Assembly: GCF_010499255.1 (NCBI RefSeq)
Contig: NZ_JAAGRN010000002.1
Coordinates: forward strand, 248,001 to 312,000
DNA length: 64,000 nt
Source of the DNA: Sheuella amnicola
GTDB lineage: Bacteria > Pseudomonadota > Gammaproteobacteria > Burkholderiales > Burkholderiaceae_B
Reading direction: 5' to 3'
Below are positions 38,775 through 47,272 of this stretch, piece by piece. The notes under the pieces were generated by a model, which was not told where the DNA came from, made no database searches, and saw nothing but the letters and a program-made list of their open reading frames with translations. A program made the translations under genes and the position numbers. The first letter of the stretch is position 1, and every line of letters begins with the position of its first letter.

Positions 38775-39416
38775 ATGAGTCAGGATTCGATTGTGCATGA
38801 CGACGAAGGCGCGGTACCTCCCACGCTGCCGTCCGACCCCTCGCGCCGCTTCTGGATTGGCACAAGTTGTGCCATGGGTGGCGCAGTAGGCGTCGCAGCG
38901 GCGGTTCCCTTTGTCAGTACGTTTGCGCCATCCGAGCGCGCGCGCGCTGCCGGCGCCCCCGTTGAAGTTGATATCAGCACGATCGCTCCGGGCGAAATGC
39001 GTACGATTGAATGGCGTGGCAAGCCTGTCTGGCTGATCCACCGCACGAAAGAACAACTCGCATCCCTTAAGGATGACACGGCTGAACTGGCAGACCCCAA
39101 CTCAAATCGTCCCGGCTATACGCCCCCATACGCCAAAAACGAATGGCGTTCGCGTAAGCCGGAAATGTTTGTTTGCGTGGGCATTTGCACCCACCTTGGT
39201 TGCTCGCCCACACCAAAGTTTCAAACGGGCCCACAGCCCAGCCTGCCCAACAACTGGGAAGGCGGGTTTCTCTGCCCGTGCCATGGTTCGACTTTCGATA
39301 TGGCTGGACGCGTGTTCAAAAACAAACCCGCACCCGACAATCTCGAGGTCCCTCCATACCAGTATTTAAGCGACACCCGCATCATTGTCGGGGTTGATGA
39401 AGACAACAAGGCCTAA
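38775..39416 (+). CDS. petA: Ubiquinol-cytochrome c reductase iron-sulfur (Rieske) subunit
   Basis: A 213-residue protein that carries electrons from ubiquinol to cytochrome c1. An N-terminal Tat-like signal anchor has SRRFWIG (R24 R25) and a helix to about residue 50. The 2Fe-2S ligands are C138 and H140 (CTHLGC) and C167 and H170 (CPCHGS), with C143 and C169 as the disulfide pair. It is first of petABC. Export by the Tat system encoded at 31561-33216 is expected from the family. Confidence 0.97.
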   Translation: MSQDSIVHDDEGAVPPTLPSDPSRRFWIGTSCAMGGAVGVAAAVPFVSTFAPSERARAAGAPVEVDISTIAPGEMRTIEWRGKPVWLIHRTKEQLASLKDDTAELADPNSNRPGYTPPYAKNEWRSRKPEMFVCVGICTHLGCSPTPKFQTGPQPSLPNNWEGGFLCPCHGSTFDMAGRVFKNKPAPDNLEVPPYQYLSDTRIIVGVDEDNKA

Positions 39417-39473
39417 TAGGCTGTTGACCAACACCGCACCACGCGACACTGAACAAGTTAAAGGAGCCATTTC

Positions 39474-40853
39474 ATGGCTGGCGAGAAAAAAGTCGAAACG
39501 ACCGGATTGCTTGGCTGGGTAGACCATCGCTTTCCGCTGACTGCGACGCTTAAAGCGCATGTCACCGAGTATTACGCACCAAAAAACTTCAATTTCTGGT
39601 ACTTCTTTGGCTCACTAGCCACGTTGGTACTGGTTCTTCAAATCGTGACCGGAATTTTTCTGGTCATGCATTACAAACCTGATGCTGCACAGGCTTTTCA
39701 GTCCGTCGAATACATCATGCGTGAAGTACCGGGCGGATGGTTCATTCGCTACATGCACTCGACCGGCGCCTCGATGTTTTTTGTCGTGGTTTACCTGCAC
39801 ATGGTTCGCGCCCTGATTTATGGCTCATATCGCAAACCTCGCGAACTCGTCTGGATTTTCGGCGTCGGCATTTTCCTGTGCCTGATGGCCGAGGCGTTCT
39901 TTGGCTACCTCCTGCCTTGGGGTCAGATGTCTTTCTGGGGCGCTCAGGTTATCGTCAACCTGTTCTCAGCCATTCCTTTTATCGGTCCTGAACTGTCCAT
40001 CTGGATTCGCGGTGACTACGTTGTTTCCGATGCCACTCTGAACCGTTTCTTCGCCTTCCACGTGATCGCGATCCCTCTGGTTCTGCTTGGTTTGGTTGCA
40101 GCACACTTGGTTGCCTTGCATGAAGTCGGCTCAAATAACCCTGATGGCATTGAAATCAAAGCCAAAAAGGACAAGTATGGTCGCCCCTTGGACGGAATTC
40201 CTTTCCATCCGTTCTACACGGTTCATGACATCCTCGGCGTAGCCGGCTTCCTGATCATTTTCATGGCGATTGTTTTCTTCGCGCCTGAAATGGGTGGCTA
40301 CTTCCTTGAGTTCAACAACTTCATACCGGCCAACCCTCTCGTTACGCCACCGCACATTGCGCCAGTATGGTATTTCACGCCCTTCTACTCGATGCTGCGC
40401 GCGACAACCGATGACTTCACCTGGATTCTGGCCGGTGCCGCAGTCCTTGCTGCCATCATCATGTTCCTGCGTCACAAGGGGCTGGTCAAGGTTATCGTTC
40501 CCGCCGTTCTCATCGTTGTTGCCGTTCTTCTTCGCGTTATCGACGCCAAGTTTTGGGGCGTGGTTGCGATGGGTGGGGCGGTTGTTCTGCTGTTCTTCCT
40601 GCCCTGGCTCGATTACAGCCCGGTCAAGTCGATTCGCTATCGTCCGGGTTGGCACAAAGCGCTTTACGCCATTTTCTTTGTCAACTTCATTGTGTTGGGT
40701 TACCTCGGTACCCAGGCGCCAACAGACATCTTCAACCTCATCTCGCAAATCGGAACCTCCATTTATCTGGGCTTCTTTTTCCTGATGCCGGTCTGGAGCC
40801 GTCTCGGTACATTCAAACCGGTTCCTGACCGTGTCACGTACCACGCCCATTGA
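39474..40853 (+). CDS. petB: Cytochrome bc1 complex cytochrome b subunit
   Basis: A 459-residue membrane protein with eight or more helices that holds the two b hemes and both quinone sites. Heme ligands are in MHSTGASMFFVVVYLHM and FFAFHVIAIPLVLLGLVAAH; the Qo motif is WGQMSFWGAQV with the PEWY-equivalent PVWYFTPFYSML. It starts 57 bases after petA with AAAGGAG upstream. The end overlaps an alternative upstream start of petC. Confidence 0.97.
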   Translation: MAGEKKVETTGLLGWVDHRFPLTATLKAHVTEYYAPKNFNFWYFFGSLATLVLVLQIVTGIFLVMHYKPDAAQAFQSVEYIMREVPGGWFIRYMHSTGASMFFVVVYLHMVRALIYGSYRKPRELVWIFGVGIFLCLMAEAFFGYLLPWGQMSFWGAQVIVNLFSAIPFIGPELSIWIRGDYVVSDATLNRFFAFHVIAIPLVLLGLVAAHLVALHEVGSNNPDGIEIKAKKDKYGRPLDGIPFHPFYTVHDILGVAGFLIIFMAIVFFAPEMGGYFLEFNNFIPANPLVTPPHIAPVWYFTPFYSMLRATTDDFTWILAGAAVLAAIIMFLRHKGLVKVIVPAVLIVVAVLLRVIDAKFWGVVAMGGAVVLLFFLPWLDYSPVKSIRYRPGWHKALYAIFFVNFIVLGYLGTQAPTDIFNLISQIGTSIYLGFFFLMPVWSRLGTFKPVPDRVTYHAH

Positions 40854-40872
40854 GCCTAACTTTACATACGGA

Positions 40873-41712
40873 ATGAACATGATCAAGAAGCTGCTTTCCG
40901 CTCTTGCCCTGATGATCGCCAGCACCGCAGCTGTGGCTGCAGGCGGTGGCTACTCGCTCGACAAGGCTCCGGACCGTTCGACCAATTTGGCTTCACTGCA
41001 AAATGGCGCAAAACTGTTCGTTAACTACTGCCTGAACTGTCACGCTGCCGCATCGGTGCGTTACAACACCCTGAAAGAAATTGGCCTGACTGATGCTCAA
41101 ATCAAAGAAAGCCTTCTTTTCACGGGTGACAAGGTAGGGGATTTGATGGTTGGATCCATCAATGCCAAGGATGGTAAGGCATGGTTTGGCGTACCGCCAC
41201 CAGACCTTTCGGTTATGGCACGCGCAAAATCCCAAAGTGCCAACGTCACCGGTTCGGATTACATCTACACCTACTTGCGCACGTTCTACCGTGACACGTC
41301 CAAGCCAACAGGCTGGGACAACCTCGCATTCCCGAATGCCGGCATGCCGCATGCTCTCTGGGAGCGTCAAGGCCCTCGCTCAATGACCGCCGTTGTCACT
41401 CACAAGCATGGTTCAGATTGGGAGCGTGTCACTACGACATATGATCCACAGGGTTATGTATCGAGCAAGACGGAAAAGCTGAAGGATTACAACGGCAAAG
41501 CGTCGACCGAGTACACCTTTAAACCTGTTGATGCCGCTCTTGCAGCTGCATATGACGGTGATGCAGCCGACCTGACCGCTTTCATGACCTGGATGTCTGA
41601 GCCAATTCAACAAAAGCGCAAGCAAATTGGCGTATGGGTCATGTTATTCCTTGGCCTGTTCCTGATCGTTGCCTGGCGCCTGAACGCTTCGTTCTGGAAG
41701 CACGTCAAGTAA
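40873..41712 (+). CDS. petC: Cytochrome bc1 complex cytochrome c1 subunit
   Basis: A 279-residue protein with a signal peptide (ending AVAAGGG), the c-type heme motif CLNCH at residues 53-57, and a C-terminal membrane anchor (IGVWVMLFLGLFLIVAWRL). It passes electrons from the Rieske protein to soluble cytochrome c or the oxidase. I chose ATG at 40873; a GTG at 40831 would overlap petB by 23 bases and add residues ahead of a normal signal peptide. A strong terminator follows. Confidence 0.96.
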   Translation: MNMIKKLLSALALMIASTAAVAAGGGYSLDKAPDRSTNLASLQNGAKLFVNYCLNCHAAASVRYNTLKEIGLTDAQIKESLLFTGDKVGDLMVGSINAKDGKAWFGVPPPDLSVMARAKSQSANVTGSDYIYTYLRTFYRDTSKPTGWDNLAFPNAGMPHALWERQGPRSMTAVVTHKHGSDWERVTTTYDPQGYVSSKTEKLKDYNGKASTEYTFKPVDAALAAAYDGDAADLTAFMTWMSEPIQQKRKQIGVWVMLFLGLFLIVAWRLNASFWKHVK

Positions 41713-41724
41713 TTTGGAATTGTG

Positions 41725-41766
41725 GGCCAGCGTCTGCATTTGCGGACGCTGGCCTTTCGTTTTTTA
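41725..41766 (+). terminator. Intrinsic terminator of petABC
   Basis: A perfect 10-bp stem GGCCAGCGTC / GACGCTGGCC with a 10-base loop is followed by TTTCG and a run of six T. It begins 12 bases after the petC stop and separates petABC from sspA. Confidence 0.9.
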
Positions 41767-41812
41767 TTCGCGCCACTTATCTGCGCAATTTTTTTAGGAC
41801 GGAAAATCCATC

Positions 41813-42424
41813 ATGATGGTCCTCTACTCCGGAACCACCTGCCCATTCTCGCATCGCTGCCGTTTTGTGTTGTTTGAAAAAGGCATGGATTTTGAAATCC
41901 GCGATATCGATCTATACAACAAACCGGAAGATATCTCGGTGATGAATCCCTACGGACAAGTGCCGATTCTTGTCGAACGCGATCTGATTCTTTACGAGTC
42001 GAATATCATCAACGAATACATCGACGAGCGCTTCCCGCACCCCCAGTTGATGCCGGCCGATCCGGTCATGCGCGCGCGCACTCGCCTCTTTTTGTACAAC
42101 TTCGAAAAAGAACTTTTCATTCATGTCGCCGCGCTTGAAGATCGTACGGCGCGTCATGACGAAAAGCGCTTGGACGCCGCACGAGCAGCTATCCGTGACC
42201 GACTGTCACAACTGGCTCCCTTACTGCTTAAAAACAAATACATGCTTGGTGAAGAATTCACCATGCTCGACGTAGCTATGGCTCCACTGCTATGGCGCCT
42301 GGATCATTACGGAATCGAACTGCCAAAAACAGCGGCTCCTATCCAGAAATATGCAGAACGGATTTTCTCGCGCCCAGCTTACATCGAAGCGCTAACGCCT
42401 TCCGAAAAAGTCATGCGTCGTTAA
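41813..42424 (+). CDS. sspA: Stringent starvation protein A
   Basis: A 203-residue GST-fold protein that binds RNA polymerase and alters transcription in starvation and acid stress. The thioredoxin-like half has YSGTTCPFSHRCRFVLFEKG and NPYGQVPILVERDLILYES; the helical half has EEFTMLDVAMAPLLWRLDHYGI. It starts 46 bases after the petABC terminator and is followed by sspB, the order known from Proteobacteria. ATG at 41813 is followed by a second ATG at 41816; GGACGG upstream fits either. Confidence 0.95.
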   Translation: MMVLYSGTTCPFSHRCRFVLFEKGMDFEIRDIDLYNKPEDISVMNPYGQVPILVERDLILYESNIINEYIDERFPHPQLMPADPVMRARTRLFLYNFEKELFIHVAALEDRTARHDEKRLDAARAAIRDRLSQLAPLLLKNKYMLGEEFTMLDVAMAPLLWRLDHYGIELPKTAAPIQKYAERIFSRPAYIEALTPSEKVMRR

Positions 42425-42448
42425 TCGCAAAGCATTCCATTTAAGACT

Positions 42449-42880
42449 ATGGCTGAAACATCAACCAAACCGTACATGATTCGTGCTTTGCACGAATGGT
42501 GTACGGATAATGGCTACACACCACACATTGTTGTGCAGGTTGACCAGAACACGATGGTACCGCCCGCTCACATTCGTGACGGGCAAATTACCCTCAATAT
42601 CGGCTCCTTGGCGACAAACAGGTTGGTGCTGGGCAACGATGCCATTGAGTTTCAGGCACGCTTTAATGGCGTGACAGAAAACCTTTATGTTCCTATAGGT
42701 GCGGTGACTGCAATATACGCACGTGAAACCGGCGCCGGCATGGGTTTCGAGGTGGAATCCACAGCATCGCCATCACAAACAGCAGCGGAAAAAACCAGTG
42801 CTCAGTCGATGGATGCTCCATCCGAAGACGGTCCCGTCGATCCGACGCCTAAACGGCCGAAACTTGCAATCGTCAAATAA
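42449..42880 (+). CDS. sspB: ClpXP adaptor protein SspB
   Basis: A 143-residue adaptor that brings ssrA-tagged proteins to ClpXP. The folded domain (residues 6-105) has MIRALHEWCTDNGYTPHIVVQV, LNIGSLATNRLVLGNDAIEFQARF and YVPIGAVTAIYARETG; a flexible linker leads to the C-terminal ClpX-binding tail PKRPKLAIVK. All are typical. It follows sspA after 24 bases and is convergent with the alpha/beta hydrolase gene. Confidence 0.96.
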   Translation: MAETSTKPYMIRALHEWCTDNGYTPHIVVQVDQNTMVPPAHIRDGQITLNIGSLATNRLVLGNDAIEFQARFNGVTENLYVPIGAVTAIYARETGAGMGFEVESTASPSQTAAEKTSAQSMDAPSEDGPVDPTPKRPKLAIVK

Positions 42881-42893
42881 ACGACGAATCGCT

Positions 42894-43691
42894 TCAAGAC
42901 TCCAGCCAGTTAATGAGTATCTGAAAAAACGCCTCCGTACGCGTAATCGGAAAGAAATGCGCGCCATGACTAAAGAGGTGTATCTCTGCGTGCGGTAATA
43001 ATTTAGCCAATTGCTCCTGCAAAAACGCTGGCACTAATACATCATCACGCGAACCCAGGATCAACGTTGGCAACTTAATTTGATGCAAATCAGCCCCCCT
43101 ATCGAAGTCAAGCAGGGCATCGATTCTTTCTTGAACGATGTGCTGCTCTGCCCCCGTTAATGGTGCATTGTCCAGCATGATTTCATATCGAGACCAATTT
43201 GCATTAAGCCAGCTCGGTTCAAAGGTTAGAAACGCTGAAGTCGATGCATACGCTCTCGGGTCACTTACCAGCATATTGCGCCGCAATGAAAACAACTCTC
43301 GCATGTAGCGGTTTTTCTTTCCCCAGGTGCCACTCAGCACAAGCCTTTTTACACGCTCCGGGGCAATCAACGCTATTTCCTGAGCAATGCAACCACCTGT
43401 CGAATGCCCAATCAAAACGGCAGAATCTACACCCCTAGCATCCATGACAGACAAGCAATCGCGAGCCAATTGGGCAATCGTGCATGGCGCTGTGCCGCGG
43501 GAACTTGCCGCAATCCCCCTTTGGTCTATACGTAGAACACGGTGGTGCGCTGATAAAACCTCCACACAGGGTTGCCAGAACCCTGCTGTCCCGCCAAGAC
43601 CACTCATTAAAAAAATTGCCTCGCCTTCACCTTCATCCATTCCGGCAATGCTTGCCCCGTCTTCAAGAGGAGCGATAAAAGATTTATTCAT
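42894..43691 (-). CDS. Alpha/beta-fold hydrolase
   Basis: A 265-residue hydrolase with oxyanion region LMSGLGGTAGFW, nucleophile Ser in LIGHSTGGCIAQ near residue 94, Asp in LILGSRDDVLVP and His in FSHGAHFFPITR. It resembles 3-oxoadipate enol-lactonase and haloperoxidase-like enzymes, but no pathway genes lie near, so the substrate is unknown. I chose ATG at 43691 over a TTG 9 bases upstream. It is divergent from the 101-residue conserved gene. Confidence 0.85.
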   Translation of the reverse strand: MNKSFIAPLEDGASIAGMDEGEGEAIFLMSGLGGTAGFWQPCVEVLSAHHRVLRIDQRGIAASSRGTAPCTIAQLARDCLSVMDARGVDSAVLIGHSTGGCIAQEIALIAPERVKRLVLSGTWGKKNRYMRELFSLRRNMLVSDPRAYASTSAFLTFEPSWLNANWSRYEIMLDNAPLTGAEQHIVQERIDALLDFDRGADLHQIKLPTLILGSRDDVLVPAFLQEQLAKLLPHAEIHLFSHGAHFFPITRTEAFFQILINWLES

Positions 43692-43788
43692 GACCCGCAA
43701 CCTTTGAAATTACCTATTCTTAAGTAGCATAATGAAATCTCGAAGAACAGAGTAAAAAATAAAATGTTTTTTCAAACTACATTTCAAT

Positions 43789-44094
43789 ATGAGCGAAGAT
43801 AATCAGATCGTTATCCCGCCATCATTTATTGCGTTATTCATAGAGCCGGGACGAATAAAGCCAACCGCCAGCAAAGAACACATTCTCGAGCGTTATGATT
43901 TTTGCGAAGATCTGGCCAATATGTTGACGGAAACGGCAGCAACCAAGCTATGGGAGCTGGGCATCACGGAATCGGATGTATTGAACAGAATCCATCAAGG
44001 ATTGTCGGTTTCGGGTATCGGCATCAGCGAGGACGAGGCCAAATGGGTCATGACCCGGCTGGCCGAGCTGATGGGGTGGCTCAATGCTGATTAA
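43789..44094 (+). CDS. Conserved hypothetical protein (101 aa)
   Basis: A 101-residue acidic protein without signal or membrane segment. It begins MSEDNQIVIPPSFIALFIEP and carries RYDFCEDLANMLTETA and ESDVLNRIHQGLSVSG. I recall similar short proteins in many Burkholderiales, sometimes labelled ATPase with chaperone activity, though no ATP-binding motif is visible. It lies alone between the hydrolase and the Gly-rich gene. Function unknown. Confidence 0.75.
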   Translation: MSEDNQIVIPPSFIALFIEPGRIKPTASKEHILERYDFCEDLANMLTETAATKLWELGITESDVLNRIHQGLSVSGIGISEDEAKWVMTRLAELMGWLNAD

Positions 44095-44134
44095 TCCGCT
44101 CAACAATAAAATTTAGGTTCAGAGCGAATCAATA

Positions 44135-44551
44135 CTATTGCACACGCAAACCACCACCCGCAGAACGCGGTGCGGTGACCGCCCCCGCAGATCCCGAGCC
44201 GTAACCGGAGTCGGTCGAGCCATACGCAGTAGAGCCGCTTGTGCCGGATCCGCCATAGCTACCGTACCCACTGTAATTTCCCGAGCCACCATAACTTCCT
44301 TGACTGCCGGATGAGCCTCCATAGCTTGCTCCCGACGAACCGCCGTGGCCAGAAGAAGTTGGGGGCGTGCCAGCCGCAGCGCCACCATATGGTGATGAAT
44401 CAGTGCCGGTATTACCGCCGACTTGCCAGCCAGAACCGAAGCTGCCCTGATTGGTTCTAAGGCCTTGAGCAGATACGGGGGATGTGAACGTAAACGTTGC
44501 CACACCAACCAACACCATTACCGACAAAGTGTTTCGCAAAGTTTGTATCAC
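44135..44551 (-). CDS. Exported Gly/Ser/Tyr-rich low-complexity protein
   Basis: A 138-residue protein with a clear signal peptide (residues 1-29, ending PVSAQG) followed by about 100 residues dominated by Gly, Ser, Tyr and Thr, with short units such as GSYGGSGN and YGSYGGSG. No known domain is recognised. The composition suggests an unfolded surface or periplasmic protein. Another frame in the same DNA (44119-44508) is open but lacks the signal, so this frame is preferred. It is divergent from the alcohol dehydrogenase gene. Confidence 0.6.
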   Translation of the reverse strand: MIQTLRNTLSVMVLVGVATFTFTSPVSAQGLRTNQGSFGSGWQVGGNTGTDSSPYGGAAAGTPPTSSGHGGSSGASYGGSSGSQGSYGGSGNYSGYGSYGGSGTSGSTAYGSTDSGYGSGSAGAVTAPRSAGGGLRVQ

Positions 44552-44686
44552 ACTGAATCTCCGGAAACCTAGGAATAGACTTATTGGGAATCGGACATTT
44601 TAACGATGACCGACTTTCTGTCGACTCAAACGCGTTGCATAAAACATGGTTTATGATGGTTTCAAAATAATTTTTAGGAGATATTG

Positions 44687-45826
44687 ATGGCTTTGATCAA
44701 TTACATCACGCAAATTCAGTTTGATTTTGGTGCGATCGCTTGCTTACAAGCTGAATGCGAGCGCCTAGGTATCAAGCGCCCAATGATTGTGACTGATGCC
44801 GGCGTGCGCGGTGCAGGTCTAGTCGACCGGGTTTTAGGACAGCTCAAAAATCGCGCAGATGTTGCTGTTTTTGATCAAACACCATCTAATCCCACAGAAT
44901 CTGCCGCACGCGACGCCCTCAAAATATACATGGACGGTAAATATGATGGGCTGATCGCTATCGGCGGAGGTTCGTCTATGGATTTGGCAAAAGCAGTTGC
45001 AGTCATGTCCGCACACTCAGGGCCATTGAAGAATTTTGCCGCCGTAGAAGGCGGGGCTGCGCGCATCACCGCGGCAACCGCGCCGGTCATTGCTATTCCG
45101 ACAACCGCCGGCACAGGCAGCGAAGTCGGTCGTGGCGCCGTTCTGATTCTTGACGATGGTCGCAAACTGGGTATTTTGTCTCCGCATATTGTTCCCAAAG
45201 TCGCCATTTGCGATCCTGAACTGACTCTGGATTTGCCTGCGATTTTGACCGCTGCCACCGGTATGGATGCCATTACGCATTGTTTCGAAACTTTCATGGC
45301 GCCTTCATATAACTTTCCTGCCGAAGGCATCGCTCTGGATGGATTATGGAGAGGTTGGCGCAATATTGAACAAGCCACCAACAATCCGCATGATCGAGAG
45401 GCGCGCTTTCACATGATGAGCGCTTCAACTCAGGGGGCCTTGGCATTTCAGAAAGGTCTTGGCGCAGTCCACAGCCTGAGTCATTCGCTCGGTGGATTAA
45501 ATCCTCGCCTGCACCACGGCACACTGAATGCCATGTTTCTACCAGCGGTCATCATGTTTAACGCTAGCGCGGAATCGATGCAAAAAGCCAAAAAACTAGA
45601 GCGGCTTGCCCAAACGATTGGTGTGACCCATGCAAATGAAGTGGCGCCCGCTGTCAAAGCGTTGAATCAGCGTTTAGGTTTACCCTCCGGACTGGCCGCA
45701 ATGGGTGTCACCGAGGACATGTTCCAGAAGGTGATCGAGTCCGCCATGGTCGATCATTGCCATTTTACAAACCCGCGCACACCAACCGCGGAGGACTATG
45801 TCAATTTATTAAAGCAGTCGATGTAG
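44687..45826 (+). CDS. Iron-containing (group III) alcohol dehydrogenase
   Basis: A 379-residue enzyme that oxidises alcohols or reduces aldehydes with NAD(P). The cofactor motif GGGSSMDLAKAVAVM, PTTAGTGSEVGRGAVL, and the iron-binding region TGMDAITHCFETF and HSLSHSLGGLNPRLHHGTLN are all present. It could act on lactaldehyde, 1,3-propanediol or a similar substrate; the neighbours do not tell. I chose ATG at 44687 with AGGAGA upstream. It ends before a terminator shared with tRNA-Thr. Confidence 0.93.
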   Translation: MALINYITQIQFDFGAIACLQAECERLGIKRPMIVTDAGVRGAGLVDRVLGQLKNRADVAVFDQTPSNPTESAARDALKIYMDGKYDGLIAIGGGSSMDLAKAVAVMSAHSGPLKNFAAVEGGAARITAATAPVIAIPTTAGTGSEVGRGAVLILDDGRKLGILSPHIVPKVAICDPELTLDLPAILTAATGMDAITHCFETFMAPSYNFPAEGIALDGLWRGWRNIEQATNNPHDREARFHMMSASTQGALAFQKGLGAVHSLSHSLGGLNPRLHHGTLNAMFLPAVIMFNASAESMQKAKKLERLAQTIGVTHANEVAPAVKALNQRLGLPSGLAAMGVTEDMFQKVIESAMVDHCHFTNPRTPTAEDYVNLLKQSM

Positions 45827-45848
45827 ATCGCTTCGATTACAACCCCAA

Positions 45849-45882
45849 ATAAAAAATCCTGCCTAAGCAGGATTTTTTATTT
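45849..45882. terminator. Bidirectional intrinsic terminator between alcohol dehydrogenase and tRNA-Thr
   Basis: A perfect 12-bp stem AAAAAATCCTGC / GCAGGATTTTTT with the loop CTAA. Each strand ends the stem with six T, so it can stop the alcohol dehydrogenase transcript and the minus-strand tRNA transcript. Confidence 0.9.
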
Positions 45883-45890
45883 ACTGAAAC

Positions 45891-45965
45891 TGGTGCCCAC
45901 TGAGAGGATTGAACTCCCGACCTTCGGTTTACAAAACCGCTGCACTACCGCTGTGCTAAGTGGGC
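45891..45965 (-). tRNA. tRNA-Thr (anticodon UGU)
   Basis: On the minus strand the 75-base sequence begins GCCCACTTAGC and ends AGTGGGC-A-CCA, so the acceptor stem pairs fully and CCA is encoded. The anticodon loop reads TTTGTAA, giving TGT at 45931-45933, and the T arm holds GGTTCAATCC-like GAGTTCAATCC. A terminator follows on the same strand. Confidence 0.96.
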
Positions 45966-46030
45966 AAAACTGCTTGGTTTGCAAACAGAAGCGCTATTGT
46001 AAATCAACATCGCTTCTGAACCAAATCGAT

Positions 46031-46459
46031 TTACTTGACCAGCAGGACGGGTTGCTTAGCTGTTGACAGCACCCTCTGGGCAACCGAGCCAACCAGCAGA
46101 TCAGCCAGAGAAGTACGTCCCTTGGAGCCCAGCACAATCATGTCGTACTTGCTGCCACTGGCCTCTTTAACAATCTCTTCGGCAACGTGACCGGTGCGAA
46201 TCACCATATCATGCTTGATGCCGCTATCTTTCAGGAATTTGACGGCAGGCTTGAGCTCTTTGTCGCTTAATTCGCGCAGGTAATCAGCCACCGCATCCTT
46301 ACCCACAAAGGCCTTGGCATGGCGCAAGCCGGCATCATCATGCACGCTGATCACGGTCAATGAAGATGTCTTCGAGTTCAACTGACTAACCAATGCCACT
46401 GCATATTTGAGTGCGCGCATCGAATTCTTCGAACCATCGGTAGCAACCAGGACTTTCAT
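46031..46459 (-). CDS. Universal stress protein, UspA family
   Basis: A 142-residue single-domain UspA protein. The N-terminal VLVATDGSKNSMRALKYAV and the ATP-binding signature LGSKGRTSLADLLVGSVAQRV near the C-terminus are intact, so it is likely of the ATP-binding type. These proteins aid survival in stationary phase or low oxygen. It is divergent from ppa across a 180-base gap. Confidence 0.93.
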   Translation of the reverse strand: MKVLVATDGSKNSMRALKYAVALVSQLNSKTSSLTVISVHDDAGLRHAKAFVGKDAVADYLRELSDKELKPAVKFLKDSGIKHDMVIRTGHVAEEIVKEASGSKYDMIVLGSKGRTSLADLLVGSVAQRVLSTAKQPVLLVK

Positions 46460-46569
46460 TATTCTCTCCAGTGAGAAAGCAAAACCATAAACATCGATCA
46501 GGGCTTGACTTACCTACCCAACATACCCCTAGTATAAAGAATTCGTAGCTCAGTCGCCCGCTAAAGGCT

Positions 46570-46586
46570 GAATATTGTGAATATTC
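46570..46586. promoter_or_regulatory. Perfect dyad GAATATT-GTG-AATATTC between usp and ppa
   Basis: A 7-bp inverted repeat with a 3-base centre lies 54 bases upstream of the ppa start and 111 bases from the usp start. Its shape fits an operator for a dimeric regulator. No matching consensus is recognised. Confidence 0.4.
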
Positions 46587-46639
46587 TTTGTTAACATTTC
46601 GCTATACCACAATCAACCCCCCTCTTATCCGGAGTTTGC

Positions 46640-47179
46640 ATGAGCCTCAACAAGGTCAGTCCCGGCAAAAATCTGCCCGAAGAATTTAACGTCATCATCG
46701 AGATTTCGATGAACGCCGACCCTATCAAATACGAAGTGGATAAAGATTCAGGCGCGATTTTCGTTGATCGCTTCATGGGCACAGCCATGCACTACCCATG
46801 CAACTACGGCTACATCCCCCAGACCATCGCAGGCGATGGCGATCCCGTCGATGTTCTAGTCATTACTCCGTTTCCTCTGCTGCCTGGCGTTGTTGTACGT
46901 TGCCGTGCCCTTGGCATGCTGAAAATGCAAGACGAAGGCGGTGAAGATGCCAAATTGATCGCCGTGCCTGTGACCAAGATTCTGCCGATCTACAGCGACT
47001 GGAAAGATACCAATGACATCAATCCGCTGAGCCTGAACCAGATCAAGCACTTTTTCGAGCACTACAAAGATCTGGAAGCCGGCAAGTGGGTCAAGGTTCA
47101 AGGCTGGGGCTCCGTTGCCGACGCCCACAAAGAAATCAGCGATGGTCTCGCAACCTACGCAAAAGAAAATAAAGCTTGA
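46640..47179 (+). CDS. ppa: Inorganic pyrophosphatase (family I)
   Basis: A 179-residue soluble enzyme that hydrolyses pyrophosphate and so pulls biosynthesis forward. Metal- and substrate-binding segments are DPIKYEVDKDSGAIFVDRF, the core DGDPVDVLVITPFPLLPG and GEDAKLIAVPV; the size matches bacterial hexameric PPases. The ribosome site CCGGAG precedes the ATG at 46640. An AT-rich hairpin overlaps its end. Confidence 0.97.
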   Translation: MSLNKVSPGKNLPEEFNVIIEISMNADPIKYEVDKDSGAIFVDRFMGTAMHYPCNYGYIPQTIAGDGDPVDVLVITPFPLLPGVVVRCRALGMLKMQDEGGEDAKLIAVPVTKILPIYSDWKDTNDINPLSLNQIKHFFEHYKDLEAGKWVKVQGWGSVADAHKEISDGLATYAKENKA

Positions 47180-47194
47180 AGCCTTATTTTCTTT
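47162..47194 (+). terminator. Possible AT-rich terminator overlapping the end of ppa
   Basis: AAAGAAAATAA pairs perfectly with TTATTTTCTTT over 11 bp, and the T-rich right arm could act as the tail. The left arm lies in the last ppa codons. The stem is AT-rich, so termination strength is doubtful. Confidence 0.45.
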
Positions 47195-47272
47195 CGGCAA
47201 ACTAAACAAGGTGGCGGTTTCCGGTTGGATTCGTAAATCGATCAGCATCTAAATTTAATTTCGGAGTAACGG

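Noticed and set aside
40131-40925. Minus-strand frame of 264 codons opposite petB
   Set aside because: Antisense of petB, very rich in Glu, Asn and Arg, which is typical of a complement of membrane-protein codons.
44160-44400. Repetitive GC-rich DNA as a CRISPR array or tandem repeat
   Set aside because: The repeats are irregular Gly/Ser/Tyr codons, with no constant repeat and spacer length.
44119-44508. Alternative minus-strand frame (129 codons) over the Gly-rich gene
   Set aside because: It lacks a signal peptide and ribosome site; the low-complexity DNA keeps several frames open. The frame with a clear signal peptide was kept.
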